Source: Chamaelirium japonicum (lineage: Eukaryota > Streptophyta > Magnoliopsida > Liliales > Melanthiaceae). From it: a stretch of DNA of 64,000 nt. A program made the translations under genes and the position numbers. The notes under the pieces are model-generated. The model made no database searches. It was not told the DNA's origin and saw only the letters and a program-made list of their open reading frames with translations. Each line of letters starts with the position of its first letter. The first letter of the stretch is position 1. The stretch spans positions 11,389,619 to 11,453,618 of the forward strand of contig OX393549.1 of NCBI GenBank assembly GCA_947650365.1. The letters run 5' to 3'. Of this stretch, positions 1-27,064 are shown piece after piece.

Positions 1-876
1 GGGTATGGGAACCTCAATATCCATACCCAAAACCCAATTGACCCTCTATCTCATGCATACTAGATAATACAGTTCAACTCAAAACTCATTGTCATAGACC
101 CAAATTATAACCGACCTCATATCCCTTGCCCAAACTCATATCCCTACCCAAACTCATAGCTTCTTAACGTTGCAATGTGATACCATGATTTTTTTCCCTC
201 AAGCAATTGCATATATAATGGAGAAAAAAGAGAGACAAAATAAAGAGGGAGTTGGTGAAAACTCTTTTTAAGGAGATGCTTTTAAACGTAAGGACTTTAA
301 AATGATGTGGACGAAATTGCCCTCCACAGCATTTTAATTTTTGGTATGCCACCGAACTAGTGAACCACCGCTACCACCGATCCACCAAATGCCGCCACCG
401 AACCACCGAACGCCGTCGCTGGAGTTGCTCGCCTCCATCGAACCACCGAATGCCGCCATCAAATTGAGCCGAACCTAATCCTGAGATCTACAGGCCATGG
501 GATGAACCCTAGACCTGAGATTTGCTCTCCGAATTGCCACCGTTGCCGGTAGCTGCTGTAACTGCTGCCGTCGCCGAAGTTGCTCGCCGATGCTGCCGGA
601 GCTGTTGGCCGATGCCTCTGCCGCTTCTGCTGCAGCCACTACTATCGGAGCTGCTCAGGAGAGAGGGGAGAAGAAACGGGGGTAGTTTCGGATTTATCAT
701 GATTGGCATGGACCTTAGGTTAAATAAAACTATTTGGTGTCATGTTGATGCGATGGATCTGTTATCAGGGGCCTCTCACACATTAACCCAAAATTTCATA
801 CCCGAAACCCAAATGGCATTTTCATTTTCATTATTTCCCCGCCTTCCCCCACTCCCCCGGGCCAAACTGCAACAGC
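1..876. other. Upstream region of MIS12 with repeat remnants
   Basis: No convincing gene is seen. Positions 1-150 are made of short imperfect repeats of a 'ccatacccaaa' type. Positions 360-660 are rich in ccaccg/gccgcc triplets, so long open frames there are low-complexity artefacts. Positions about 675-715 hold a repeat end that recurs in inverted orientation at about 17660-17705. The last 100 bp before the ATG at 877 are pyrimidine-rich and probably contain the MIS12 5' UTR. I could not place a TATA box with confidence. Confidence 0.5.
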
Positions 877-15900
<15,024 letters not shown>

Positions 15901-16380
15901 GCCAGCCGCATGGATATCAATCGACCTATGTTGTGGCCATATTATTCCTTAGTTTTCTGGATGATGATGATGATGTGGTGCTGTGAATGGTATGTGGTAT
16001 TTGATACTCGGATAGTATGGAACCAAGAAGCTCACTTGCGATGCATATTTTTGAACCAAGCAATTGACTCATCGCTCGAACTTTCTTGATTCTTGATTGA
16101 AATGTTTATCAGTGTAGTTCCTTATCATGATTATAATGGTTTGGTTAGTGCAAGTTGGTCGGTAGGGCGGTGTTAGGCTTGTTTGGGTAATGCTTATTTT
16201 TATCACTTTATCGAAAATCTTGAATTTTAAAGAATAAAATATAAAGAGAAAAAAAAACCTAGTTGTCCTTTTGCTAATCAATATGGTTTCTTACCACCAC
16301 CTCTGAAAGTTTGTGGTCCAATGGGCTGAGAATGGAATCCATGCAGGTTTCAGGACAAGATCCGTGAGACCTATAAGGTG
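15901..16380. other. MIS12 3' flank, probable 3' UTR
   Basis: Sequence after the stop at 15898-15900. A gatgatgatgatgatg run lies near 15960. AT-rich, no further gene. A cleavage signal could not be fixed. Confidence 0.5.
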
Positions 16381-16600
16381 ACATATTATACTAAATTTGG
16401 GTTTGGGCTGGGTTGTGTTGTGCATGCCTTTAGCCAGAGCCCAGCCCAATTTCAGTTCGGGTTGGCTTTTCCGATCCAACCCGAACCTAAGCGACCCAAA
16501 CCAAACCCGATCTTCAAATAAATGAGCCCAAACCCAACCCAGCCAGAGTTGATGGGCTCGGGTTGGGTTGGGTTCAACCCCCCTATGTTGCAGCCCTAAA
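16380..16600. repeat. Region rich in 'gggttggg / cccaaccc' motifs
   Basis: Short alternating gggttgggtt and cccaaccc motifs on both strands. The same composition recurs at 53060-53190 and 53640-53770 around the second copy of the 'cgggtc' repeat. Not telomeric: the period is irregular and the plant TTTAGGG unit is absent. Confidence 0.6.
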
Positions 16601-16694
16601 GGTGCTTAGAGCATATAGGCAGGTTTTGTAGGTATCTGGTTATTTCCAATGCTCATGCATACCTATATAAGCCCTAAAGGTACTGAGAGGTTAT

Positions 16695-17128
16695 GGGGCC
16701 CACTAAGGCTGGCACACGAAGTTAGCAGGTCTGGGTTAGGGTTAAACAGGTTCGGGTTGACATGATAGACCCGTTTAATAAACGGGTCGATTCTGGGTTT
16801 AGGGTCTGGACACGACAGACCTGGGAAGACCCGTTTAAAATTCAACGGGTCGTGTCGGGTCGGGTCTACTCGCAATCGGATACTGTAATATATAGTATCA
16901 GCAGGTCTATCGGGTTAGGTCGGGTCGAGTCGGATCGGATCGGGCCAACTAAATAGACCTGTGTGGTAAACGGGTCTTATCGGGCCTACCCGTTTATAAA
17001 CGGGTCGGGTACAGGTTTAGGATCTAGACACGATTAGTTAAAGGGGTCGGGTCCGGGTCTAGGGGTTTTGGACATGACCCGAAACTAGACACGACACGAA
17101 CCCGACCCGACACGACCCATTGCCACCC
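16695..17128. mobile_element. 'cgggtc'-rich repeat, copy 1 (hAT-MITE-like ends)
   Basis: About 430 bp dominated by gggtcgggtc and related motifs. It is colinear with 53170-53638, including shared points atagacccgtttaataaac, gggtctggacacga, ctgtaatatata and attgccacccct. The right end in reverse reads TAGGGGTGGCAA, a common hAT-type terminus. The left end (taaggctggca) is an imperfect match. No target duplication was found for this copy. Confidence 0.6.
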
Positions 17129-17129
17129 C

Positions 17130-17610
17130 TAAGGACAACTAATGGATATATTTATTGAAATGAGGGAATCCTCATAAATATATTTTTCACTTAGAGAAAC
17201 TTACGATAGAGTACTATCATATGAGAAATGCTATTTATACCGAAACTCTTATTGAAAGAGTGACTGAATGATGTGTCATGATCACAGTCGTCTGTTTCAC
17301 CCAGTTCAGATCAGTGATCGCAAGCGGCAAGTAAAAAGGGGCGCTGTGAATGGGTGCCATGTCATTCAGTAAAACTCTTTCGTTAAGGGTTTCGTTATGA
17401 ATATCATTTCTCTTACTAGATTCATTGTATTAAGTAATAAGAAGAAAATTAGTAACGTGAAAATGGCTATGGTGAGAGATGATTTTCCAATTATCATCAC
17501 TAAGCCTATAACTTCTTACTCTTCTCATCAACGAAGTAGTTGCTAATATTCAAGAACTACTATAGTTTATGCTATTTACAGATAGGACCGTTGCAAATAA
17601 AATAGGGCTA
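17130..17610. other. Intergenic, no feature recognised
   Basis: AT-rich sequence without convincing open frames or repeats. Confidence 0.5.
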
Positions 17611-17614
17611 ATGT

Positions 17615-18150
17615 GCCTGAGGTCCCTGATCCACCCCATGAAAAGGACTCCTATAGGATTCACGTAGCCTAAGGTCCCTGCCTTTTCATGATAAATCCGA
17701 AACTAACCCCATGTCTCTCCCCGACCCCATCTCTCTCCCGAGCGGCGATGCTGGTAGCAAGAGCTCGACCTCCCGACCGCGACGAGCTCGACCTCCGGCT
17801 GGTGCATTGCACCCCACCCCGATGGCAGTCACCGTCGGTGAGGAGGGAGGAGGTGGGGCTCCGGTGGCTGCATCAACCCCACCCAGATGGCAGCCACCGC
17901 CGACCGTGCATCGTACCCCACCCCGACGGCAGCTACTGTTGACCGGTGTATCGCACCCTAACGCGACGGTAGCCACCGCCAGCGAGGAGGGAGGTGGGGT
18001 TCGGCCGCGGCGATCAGATCTGGCCGTTCAGTGTTCACTGGTTCAGTGGCATTGCAAAGAAAATTTAAGACAAAGTAAGGGGTATTTTCGTCTACAGGTT
18101 TTGACAAGCCTTTAGCTTAACCGGTCTCTGTGTTAGGGACGGCTCGCTAA
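17615..18150. repeat. Unclassified repeat sharing an end with 675-715
   Basis: The reverse complement of 17660-17705 matches 677-715: both contain tagtttcggatttatcatga followed after a few bases by a ggaccttagg motif. The centre (17720-18000) is GC-rich with ccaccccgatggca-type imperfect repeats. The open frames here are low complexity. Confidence 0.45.
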
Positions 18151-18955
18151 GTCCCCCAATAAAATAAGGATATGATTTATTGTAAAATTGAACTTGGGAA
18201 GGAAAGCTTTGGAAGATATGGGTTTAGTACTTAGTACAACTAAAACGGAATATTTGAAGTACACTCCCAAGGAATAGTAGTAATAAAGAGTCTTACACAA
18301 AATTGATAGCCGATAAATGCAACAATCTAATTGTTTATTATTACAGAAGAATGAATAGAGACATATGAGAATGTATCCTATAGAATTAGAATTACTTGGA
18401 TGAAGTGGAGAGATTCGGTTAAAACTTTACAAAACAGCAATAAGCCCGCATTGTTGTATGATTAATAATGTTGGGTCATAGAAAAGGCTGAGCATGACAA
18501 CGATAAGGATGCTGAGGTTGATTTGAGACAAAAATATGATGAGCATAGTGAGAAATTATATTAGAAGTGAAGAAAGTACACCAATTATGGATGAAATAAT
18601 AAAGAACATGTTAGTGTCGTATAATTATGTAAAATGGTGAGTAGAGATAATCAAAGTACCAAGGGGGTCTCGAATTATTTTAGAGGAATAAAGAAAAAGG
18701 AGACGAGTAACTAAAATACTAAGGATGGAACTCGTTAAGGAAACGAAAAAAAACTTGCATCAATGTTAGAGATTGGATTTAACAAGAACGAATAAATATT
18801 TTTTTTATCTTCATAAAGCAGACCCAGAGAGATTGGTGTCAAGGCTTGATGGTTATGATTATGGTTAGCAGTGAATAGATGGACTGTTCTTTGAGAAACA
18901 AGAAGGGTTTAATTAAATTTATGACCATACATGTAGTGTTGGAACTAAATTATTT
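18151..18955. other. Possible degraded transposon sequence, no motif
   Basis: Intergenic AT-rich sequence. It has a stop-riddled, coding-like texture of the kind seen in decayed LINE or pol sequence, but I could not name any motif. No host gene seen. Confidence 0.3.
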
Positions 18956-18961
18956 TTAATA

Positions 18962-20884
18962 CTAGTAAGAAACCAGGGTAATGCCCGATGAACTTGATGC
19001 ATACCACTTGGCACAGACGACACCACAACCATCCGAAGAAGAGTGCAAGCTGGAGTGAGTGTGATTCATTCGTCGGGGTGTGATTCACTTGTTAGAGAGA
19101 GATAAAGTACTAATGATTTTCCTAATTAACATCAAATAATCATTATATGCCATTGAATGGGTCTATCATCTTTATAGTAAGGTTTTAGTAGGATTTATGA
19201 GAAAGAACTGTGTTCACACACAGGAGAATGATTTTGGCTCTTCAAAAGAGGTCCATGTGCCACAACACAGGAGAAATGATTCCATTTTAGTATTATACTA
19301 GTAAGAAACCCAGGCAATGCCCAGATGAACTTGATGCACATCACTTAGCAAAGACGACTTCACAACCGTCCGAAGAAGTGTACAATCTTGAGTGATTACG
19401 ATTTACTCATCCAGGTGTGATTCACTTGTTAGAGAAAGAAAAAGATATTACTAATGATTTTTCTAATTAATATGACTATTAAATATAATTGAATGGGGTA
19501 TTCATCATCTTTATATTAGGTTCTTAATGGGATTTATGAGAGAGAGCCACGTTCACATGAGAGAAGGATTCCGGCTCTTCAAAAGTGATCCACTTGTCAT
19601 AGAATGGAAAAGAGGACTCCATTTTTGTCATCAATGCCCGGATGAGCATGATGCATGCCATTTGGCACAGACGACATCGCAACTGTTCCAAGAAATATGA
19701 AATATAAAATGAGTGTGATTCACTTGGTAGAGAGAGAGATAATATTAACATTAAATCCCATTGAATGAGTATTTATCATCTTTATAGTAGGTTTTTAATA
19801 GGATTTAAAAGTAAGCCTAGTTCACACATAGAAGAAGGATTTTGGTTCTTTAAAAGACGTCCACGTGTCACAACACAGAAGAGACTTTCATTTTAGTATA
19901 GATACTAGTAAGAAACCTGGGCAATGCCCATATGAGCTTGATGCACAGCCATTTGGCAGAGATGACATTACAACTGTTCGAAGAAGTATGAAATTTAAAG
20001 TGAGTGTGATTCACTTGTTAGAGAGAGAGAGAGAAAGAAAGAGAGAGAGATTAACATCAAATGATAATTAAATGCCATTGAATGAGTGTTTTATTATCTT
20101 TATGGTAGGTTTTTAATAGGAATTAAAACTGAGCCGTGTTCACACATGGAAGAATGATTATAGTTCTTTAAAAGACATCCACGTATCACAACATGGGAGA
20201 GAGGCTTCCATTTTAGTATATAGTATAGATATAGACTAGTAAGAACCCCGGACAATGCCCGAATGTGCTTGATGCATGCCATTTGGCAAAGACGACATTG
20301 CAACTGTTCGAAGAAGTGTGAAATCTGAAGTGAGTGTGATTTACTTGTGTGTGTGTGAGAGCGAGAGAAAGAGAGAGATATTAACATCAAATGACCATTA
20401 AATGCCATTGAATGAAAATTTATCATCTTTATGGTAGGTTTTTAAATGGATTTAAAAGAGAGCCACGTTCACACATAGAAGAAGAATTCTAGCTCTTTAA
20501 AAGATGTCCATGTGTCACAACACGGGAGAGAGGCTTCCATTTTAGTATAGATACTAGTAAGAAACCCGGGCAATGCCCAGATGAGCTTGATGCATAGCCA
20601 TTTGGCACAGATGACATCACAACTGTTCGAAGAAGTATAAAATCTAAAATGAGTGTGATTCACTTGTTAGAGAGAGAGAGAGAGAGAGAAGGAGAGAGAT
20701 TAACTTCAAATGATAATTAAATGCCATTGAATGAGTGTTTTATTATCTTTATGGTAGATTTTTAATAGAATTTAAAACTGAGCCATGTTCACACATGGAA
20801 GAATGATTATGGTTCTTTAAAAGACGTCCACATGTCACAACACGGGAGAGAGGCTTCTGTTTTAGTATATAGTATAGGTATAGA
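18962..20884 (-). mobile_element. Tandem array of about six short non-autonomous Helitrons
   Basis: Read on the minus strand, units begin TC (TCTATACTAAAATGG), lack terminal inverted repeats, and end with a hairpin CCGGGCATTGCCCGG about 8 nt before CTAG, followed by T. This is the Helitron signature: 5' TC, 3' hairpin plus CTRR, inserted between A and T. On the plus strand the 3' ends lie at 18962, 19298, 19905, 20236 and 20554. A sixth unit (about 19633-19902) lacks its 3' terminus. Full units are about 316-336 bp. Adjacent units are separated by 0-2 nt. No helicase gene is present. Confidence 0.78.
20236..20551 (-). mobile_element. Helitron unit 5, best-preserved copy
   Basis: 316 bp, from the CTAG terminus (20236-20239 on the plus strand) to the TC terminus (20550-20551). 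It carries an internal purine microsatellite at 20360-20378. The same internal site is a GA tract of variable length in the neighbouring units. Confidence 0.72.
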
Positions 20885-20889
20885 TTATT

Positions 20890-21592
20890 AGATTAGATTA
20901 GAATTAATTTTAAAATTTAAAACATGAAAAAAAGTTTTTATCATTTAGTTTGTCATGCGTTATTGAAGACTAGTAATGCCCATGTTTGTCGGCACGCAAA
21001 AGATTTTGAAGGTGGGGATAATATTTCGAGGAAGATGACTATATTTCAAAGGTGGCAACAAAACATTTCAAGAGCGGCGATAATATTTTGGGAGAGATAA
21101 CAATATATCGAGGGTGATAACAATATTTTGTGAGCGGTAATAATATTTTGAGGAAGGTGTCAATATTTTGTGAGCGGTGACAATGCTCATGTTTGTCGGC
21201 ACTCGAACAGGGTGGAAAAATTATTTCGACAACGCCCACAATCGGCTGAGGCATCCATATTCGGTTGAAGAGCCCACGCTTGGTGAAAACAATCTAATTT
21301 ATCGATGACGTCCAGAATCGACTGAGCCACCCATATTCGGTTGAAGAGCCCATACTTGGTGAAAATAATCTAATTTGTCGATGACGCTCATAATCGAAAG
21401 AAATGCCCATATTTGGAACTTCAACTTCCGTCTTTGACAGTAAAACACTATATATTCTGTTAGGGCAGCAAAAAATCAACTGTGGTATCAATATTCCCCC
21501 CACACCCACTTACCCACATTTGGCAAAGTGTGCCCAGATTCGTTGGGGAGCTCATACTTGGTGAGGGTGCTCACATTCAGTGCGGGCGCCTA
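20890..21592. repeat. Degenerate tandem repeats at the copia target site
   Basis: 21055-21190 has units of about 26-30 bp built on aatattttg...gagcggtgacaat. 21225-21400 has about 2.3 copies of a 78-bp unit containing atattcggttgaagagccca and tggtgaaaa. Related motifs continue after the outer copia element (49927-50110), so the retrotransposon landed inside this array. Confidence 0.65.
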
Positions 21593-21597
21593 TATGT
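21593..21597. repeat. Left target duplication TATGT of the outer copia element
   Basis: A perfect match to 49922-49926. Confidence 0.9.
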
Positions 21598-23920
21598 TGT
21601 TGGATGTAAATCCATGGTAGAGGCCCACAGCGGAAGCAAAGTGAAGGTCCGAAGACCATGAGCGGTGTGCATTACATATCATAATTTCATCGAAACGATC
21701 TACATGTGCGTGTATGAATCTAGCATTGCAACTACGCGAACCCCTAATATCGATCTAATGTGAAAGAATAATCTAGCATACATGCAGGTTCTATATATGC
21801 TAGATCTATATGTTAGAGATCATACCTGCGTGTGGATTCTTTCACCGCGATAAGTTTCTTCTTTGTCGATGGAGACGGGCTCAGATCTGCTTGATATAGA
21901 TTCGGTGCAACGGCCATAACTTTCTTCTCCGAACTTGGATTAGGCTGAAATTTGGACTGAAGGTAGCCAACTTCGAGATGCAACTTTTGCAATAAGTTTC
22001 ACCCTGTTTGGACTTCTGTAGCTCCCGAAATCATAAAAACAACATTGATTTTCTGTGCAGATTCTTGACAGCAAAAGCTTGTGAGAGATGCCTTCTAGTT
22101 CACCCGATCTCGCACGATGCACGGCACCTCGTCGATGGATCTCTGAGTGCCTCCATCCGATGAGCCTTCTTCTTCTACGAAACCCTACGTGAGAAAGACG
22201 AGTCACTATCCAATGGTGCAAGCGAGGGAGAGAGAGATGAGAGAGGAGAAGAGAAGAGAGAAGAGGGGGCAGCTAGGGTTTCCCTATGGCATGGCTGGCC
22301 CCTAGGGCTTGCCATCACAGGCCCCCCTTCTCCCCCTTTACTCTTATATAGGGCTGCCCTATCCTTATGGATGAGGCTAGTACGGATAAGGTTCAACTAA
22401 TTCAAACCTCTCCCTATATATTTCTTCTTTATCTCTATCTTTTCCTTGGTTTTGAAAACGGTCAAAACCAGTCCATTTTTCTGTGCCTCATGACTGGCCC
22501 CATCATTGGAGGCAACAATCTCCTGAAACCAATAGGGCTGGCCTTGACTAGTCTCCCAATACTTAGGGCCGGCCCCCCTAGTGCATAGTGGCGCATGGTA
22601 TGACCAAAACACCCTTATGTCACTAGTTGGCCGTTCCTTGTGTACGAGACTTTGCAAGACACACATAAGTGAAGTGCACTAGTGATTTCACTATTCTCTG
22701 AGGTTCCCGTAGGGTGCCCCTAGTGAAGTCAACTAGTTAACTCACGATATATCCCGGTGCATCGCACCCATATGGCAAAGTCCACTTATGGCAAGGAATT
22801 GCTACATGCGTTTCTGCACTAACCTAGGGTTTTCCCTTAGTGCACACACGTAGCTATGCATCTACCGTGCACTAGTACGAAGCACTCACGAAGCGTAGGC
22901 TTGGACTTCTCACTTCCTCTAACTGTGTTCTGTGTTTCGAGAAGATGGTACAAGGACCGTACATAATGTCGATAAGGTGGAACCTTCAAGGACCAGGATT
23001 CATGGCTTCCAACTCAGACTCGATCGACACACTACCCGAGTGTACCATCAATCCTCTGAGTCCAAGTTAACCTACGTGGCCACCCAGAGTGCGACGCAGG
23101 CTGCACTCCAATTCCCTCAGACTTATTATGTTCTCCCTCATACCCCTGCTCTCCGCTTAGTATGGTAAACCCGCTGTCCCTCCAACTGGTGCCATAATGC
23201 AACTCGAGCGGTGGAGAATACCGTCAAACTCGAGTGCTCATATGACTCGGTTCCTTTCAGGTTGACCATGTACATCGTACCTCCAATTACTCTGCCGAGT
23301 AACCGGATCCGTCACCAGTCCAACTGATGACCACCTGGCCAGGGTTTAATACGACGTAGGTCACACAAAGGAACGCACCTCCCGTTAGGGGTGTGGATGG
23401 ACTACAGGAGTGATATGCTGATGCAACGCCAGCCGGATAACCTAGTACACCGTGGTTTTGGATCACTACATCCGGATCCTCACACATTGGTACGCCAAAG
23501 TACCACTCAACTGGTTAGTCCACCAAACATGGCTCCTTAGGGTTTATGACCGTTTTACCCTAAGCAGAAACATAACTTAGTGCACCGATGTCTGCTCATC
23601 GATCTGTGCACTGTGTTGGTTCCGTTCGGCCACAGACACTGTGCCTGGTAATGACCGTGGTAGAGACACCCACGCTCTGTCATCCCAACAGCTTATCCTG
23701 ATAGGGCGACCAACTATAATCAGAGCTGCGAACGTATTTAGGTTATATGAGACCAGTCCCTTTAGTCTCCCACTCAAGTGGATTACCATGTAGCCATGGC
23801 TCTCTATTCTGTAATCAGAACACGTACTAAGGTACGTATCAAGATGCAATCTTATACTATCAACCAAACATAGCTAAACTATAGGTTTTTTACGAGCTGT
23901 AAACCTCAATAATTCTAACA
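21598..23920 (-). repeat. 3' LTR of the outer copia element (2323 bp)
   Basis: It starts tgttggatgtaaatcc on the plus strand and ends caataattctaaca. It is matched by 47626-49921, with many scattered differences and small indels (2323 versus 2296 bp). The internal side is followed by atctcccact, a purine tract on the minus strand. Open frames within it are shadows. Confidence 0.92.
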
Positions 23921-26096
23921 ATCTCCCACTAGGTCTAACGAGGAATAATGGTGTCGAGCTATGTAGCTTCTACATGCGGCCCAAAAGCCTCTGCAGGAAT
24001 TACCTAAAAGAATTGGCATCATTATCTGCAGATGCCACCTCAGTACCGCTACTTGCATTTCCTCCTATAACTGTCAGATCAAGTGGAGTTTGTACTTGAT
24101 GGGTTTCCCCTCATTGTGGTGCCTAGTCTCCTTGGACCTTGCTTACCGCTCTTCTGTTGCAACAACAGATAACTAAGCCTCTGGTATGCGTCTCAAGTTT
24201 TTTAAGAACTTCCTAGGACATACCACCTGGTAGACTACCTCGCACGCAACAACATATTCAGTCTTTGTGGTGGAGTCTGTGATGCACTTGCTTCACACTC
24301 TACCAACTACCGCTTCTAATCCCAAGATAAAAATAATCCCTGAAATCGATTCTCTGGAATGCACATCTGACACCAAAGTCAGATCCTGTGTGTCCAATCG
24401 ATATCAGGACCTGTGAAGTGCAAGCTAACTCACAATCCTCACTTGATGAGGACTTCTGAGTATACTCTTCACTTTAGTCCAGTGATCTGGACCTGGGTTC
24501 GACTGAAACCGACCCATGAATCCTGCTGCACAATAGATATCTAGCCTCGTGTACCGAATCTAGCTAGAATCTTATCTTTATGCGTAGCCTGTGACAGCAA
24601 GAGAATCTTGCTCTGATAATCTCGAGTTACCTTGATTCCCAGAACATAACTCGCTTCACTAGGGTCTTTCACATCGAATTGTGATGACTACAAACCTTTA
24701 CGGTAAATAATATTCTTACGTTATTTTTAATCAGTAGAATATTTTTAACGTAAAATACTAAGTACACCCTTGTAGCTATTTCACCTTTCTTGTACCCTCT
24801 TGGTTTATCCTTATTCTGATCAAATCTGTGTGAGCGGATTCCTTTGATCAAAATAGATATTCCAACTTGGATGCTTGCATCAGTCCATAATGGACCGTTG
24901 CAACTTGCATTCCATATATTCCTAACCTACTGACACAAAACCAGGGGCTGCATCATCCATATGTCCTTTCCAAATTCCTATTAGGGAATAACTGTTTTGG
25001 CATCCATCAACCAGATCTCCCAACTATAATGGACTGCGATGGATTAAGAGGATCCAAAATAGACTTAGGCATAGCTACCAGTGAGATGGTTTTGACATAG
25101 TCAATCCCTTCTCCTTTGGTAACTAATCTAGCTACTTAAGTCTTAACCGGGTGCTCTTCTTATACACCTCCTACACCCCGAAGGGTGATAGTGCTATAAG
25201 TGTCAAGACTGTTCCAGGGACATTGATACAAGCTTGCTTCCATGGTCTTTTGTCAATTAGAGCTGACAGAAGCTCCCACTACTTCTTCGTAGCTCTAGAG
25301 ATCATCCTCTTGAAACTCTGGATTAACTATCGAAGTTTCTCCATAGTATCTATCAGGAGCTTTGATGCTCCCATAACGACGAGGTGGTGGTGGTACAAAG
25401 TGAATCATTTCTACAGTGTCTGGTATACTAGTTTCTGTATCATCTACTCTCACTACGTTTTCAGATGCGTTTTCTCTACCAGTACCCAGTAGTTCACCCA
25501 GAACTACCTTACCGGTAAACTTATGGTCTATAATATAATCATGGTCTAGGTAGATGGTATTCGTAGAAACGATTACCTTCCAAACCTCAAGATCATAGAA
25601 TAGTCCATCTTATGTCTCCCTAGGATAACCTATAAACAGATATACCTGGAATTACATCTCCATCCCATCCCTCTTATCCTTTTGCACAAGTATAGGACAA
25701 CCCTATATCTCGAGACTCTATAGTGTCAGCTTTCGCTTAGACCATAGCTCTCTATAGGTCTGAGGCACTGATCTAGATGAGAGATAGTTTCAGATATAAG
25801 GTACTATTTTAAGGTATAACCCCACCAAAAGGTGGGTAGTGCATTTGGCAATATTCATCATACTACGGGTCATGTCATTCCTTCTCTCGAAGACTTTATT
25901 CTGACGTGTTATCCTTGGAGCATTTAACTGGGAGATAATCCCATACTCCTTAAGGACTGTATGGAACCCGTCCGATAGGTTCTTGTTCCCTTGATTAAAT
26001 ACAAGAAACTCCTATCGTTTGGACGCTCTTGGAACCATAGACATCAAAAATAACAAACACCAATATCTTAGTGGCCCTTTTAGTTATTTTGTCCTT
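23921..26096 (-). pseudogene. Outer copia pol remnant: RNase H, reverse transcriptase, integrase end
   Basis: The minus strand reads CITDSTTKTEYVVACE near 24260-24300, the conserved copia RNase H segment. A decayed GIIF-type strand lies just upstream of it in element direction. FIGYPRET near 25610 is the integrase C-terminal motif, followed by an FVSTN-like segment. The part between (24400-25500) fits the linker and reverse transcriptase but is too decayed to mark residues. It is cut at 26096 by the gypsy insertion. Confidence 0.7.
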
Positions 26097-26101
26097 CAGA
26101 T
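26097..26101. repeat. Left target duplication CAGAT of the nested gypsy element
   Basis: A perfect match to 43406-43410. Confidence 0.9.
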
Positions 26102-26958
26102 TGTGGGGGAAAATCGTCGTGCCGACCCGAAGACTTCACCTCACCAGTCAATTGAAGTTTGAGTTGAAGAGATCATTATTCGATCTGTTGATTGGAGTCG
26201 TTGCTTTCGATATGCAAGCAGAGAGAGTTGGACACGAGAGATGTGATCTCGGAGTTCAGCCGAAGCCTACGTCTCCGTGCTATAGGGAGCAACCCGAATT
26301 CACTAACACTTATATGGAAGTGATCTCGACAGGCCGAGTATCACTGAAAACACTCTGATCTCTTCGAAGGAGAGAATAAGATCAAAGAGAGGTGGAAGAT
26401 GGAAAGCTGAGAAATTCCAGAGCTCTGGGTTCTGAAAATCAGATCTCAGAGTGGAAATCAGAATTTTCGGGATCCATTTACATTCGAAGGCTCTGCTATT
26501 TATAGAATTCTATGGTGGTAAATGGCGGTTTTCTGCTGTCGTATTTGGGGATCCTCCAGGTAAGGCTGGTGGGCTCCGCTGCCGTCTTAGGGGGCCCACC
26601 AGGCAGGGCCGGTGGGTCCCGCTGTGGTTTTCGGGGGCCCACCAGGCAGGGCTGGTGGGTCCCTCGGAAGCCTTCATGGGCCCACCGGGCAGGGCCGGTG
26701 GGTCCCTCGGAAGCCTTCATGGGCCCACCGGGCAGGGTCGGTGGGTCCCGCTGTAGTCTTCGGGGGCCCACCAGGCAAGGCCGGTGGGTCCCGCGATAGT
26801 CTTCGGGGGCCCACCAGGCAGGGCCAGTGGGTCCTGCTGTGGTACTCGGGTGCCCACCAGGCAGGGCCGGTGGGTCCTGTTGTTGTCTTCGGGGGCCCAC
26901 CAGGCAGGGCCGGTGGGTCCCGCTGTTTGCATACTTCTTGCCAAAATTTGCACCCACA
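26102..26958 (-). repeat. 3' LTR of the nested gypsy element (857 bp)
   Basis: It begins tgtgggggaaaatc and ends tttgcacccaca on the plus strand. On the minus strand it has a TATA box CTATAAATAG (26496-26505) and a 43-bp U3 array. By eye I count about seven differences from the other LTR in the first 270 bp. Confidence 0.93.
26590..26930. repeat. 43-bp tandem repeat in the gypsy U3, about 8 copies
   Basis: The core gggcccaccaggcagggcc recurs at an exact 43-bp spacing, with the CCC starting at 26595, 26638, 26681, 26724, 26767, 26810, 26853 and 26896. The matching array in the other LTR is at 43037-43377. It lies upstream of the TATA box in element sense, so it may act on the promoter. Open frames on both strands (glycine/proline-rich) are repeat artefacts. 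Confidence 0.93.
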
Positions 26959-26972
26959 GTTACCCCCTCCAA
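26959..26972 (-). other. Polypurine tract next to the gypsy 3' LTR
   Basis: The minus strand reads GGAGGGGGTAAC directly before the LTR's TGTGGG. This is the expected place for plus-strand priming. Confidence 0.6.
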
Positions 26973-27064
26973 GTTAGCTAAGAGGCCACCTTGGCTGGCT
27001 TGGATTCGTTGTGCAAAGCTAACGACCCCCTGTCACACACGCAGAGGAGCTCTGTCGAATGTTA

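Noticed and set aside
16540-16600. Possible interstitial telomere repeat (gggttgggttggg)
   Set aside because: Irregular spacing and no TTTAGGG unit; it belongs to a dispersed 'gggttcggg' repeat.
21940-23867. Several open frames of 70-96 codons (also 47128-49868)
   Set aside because: They lie in the long LTRs or leader of the outer copia element and have no protein motif.
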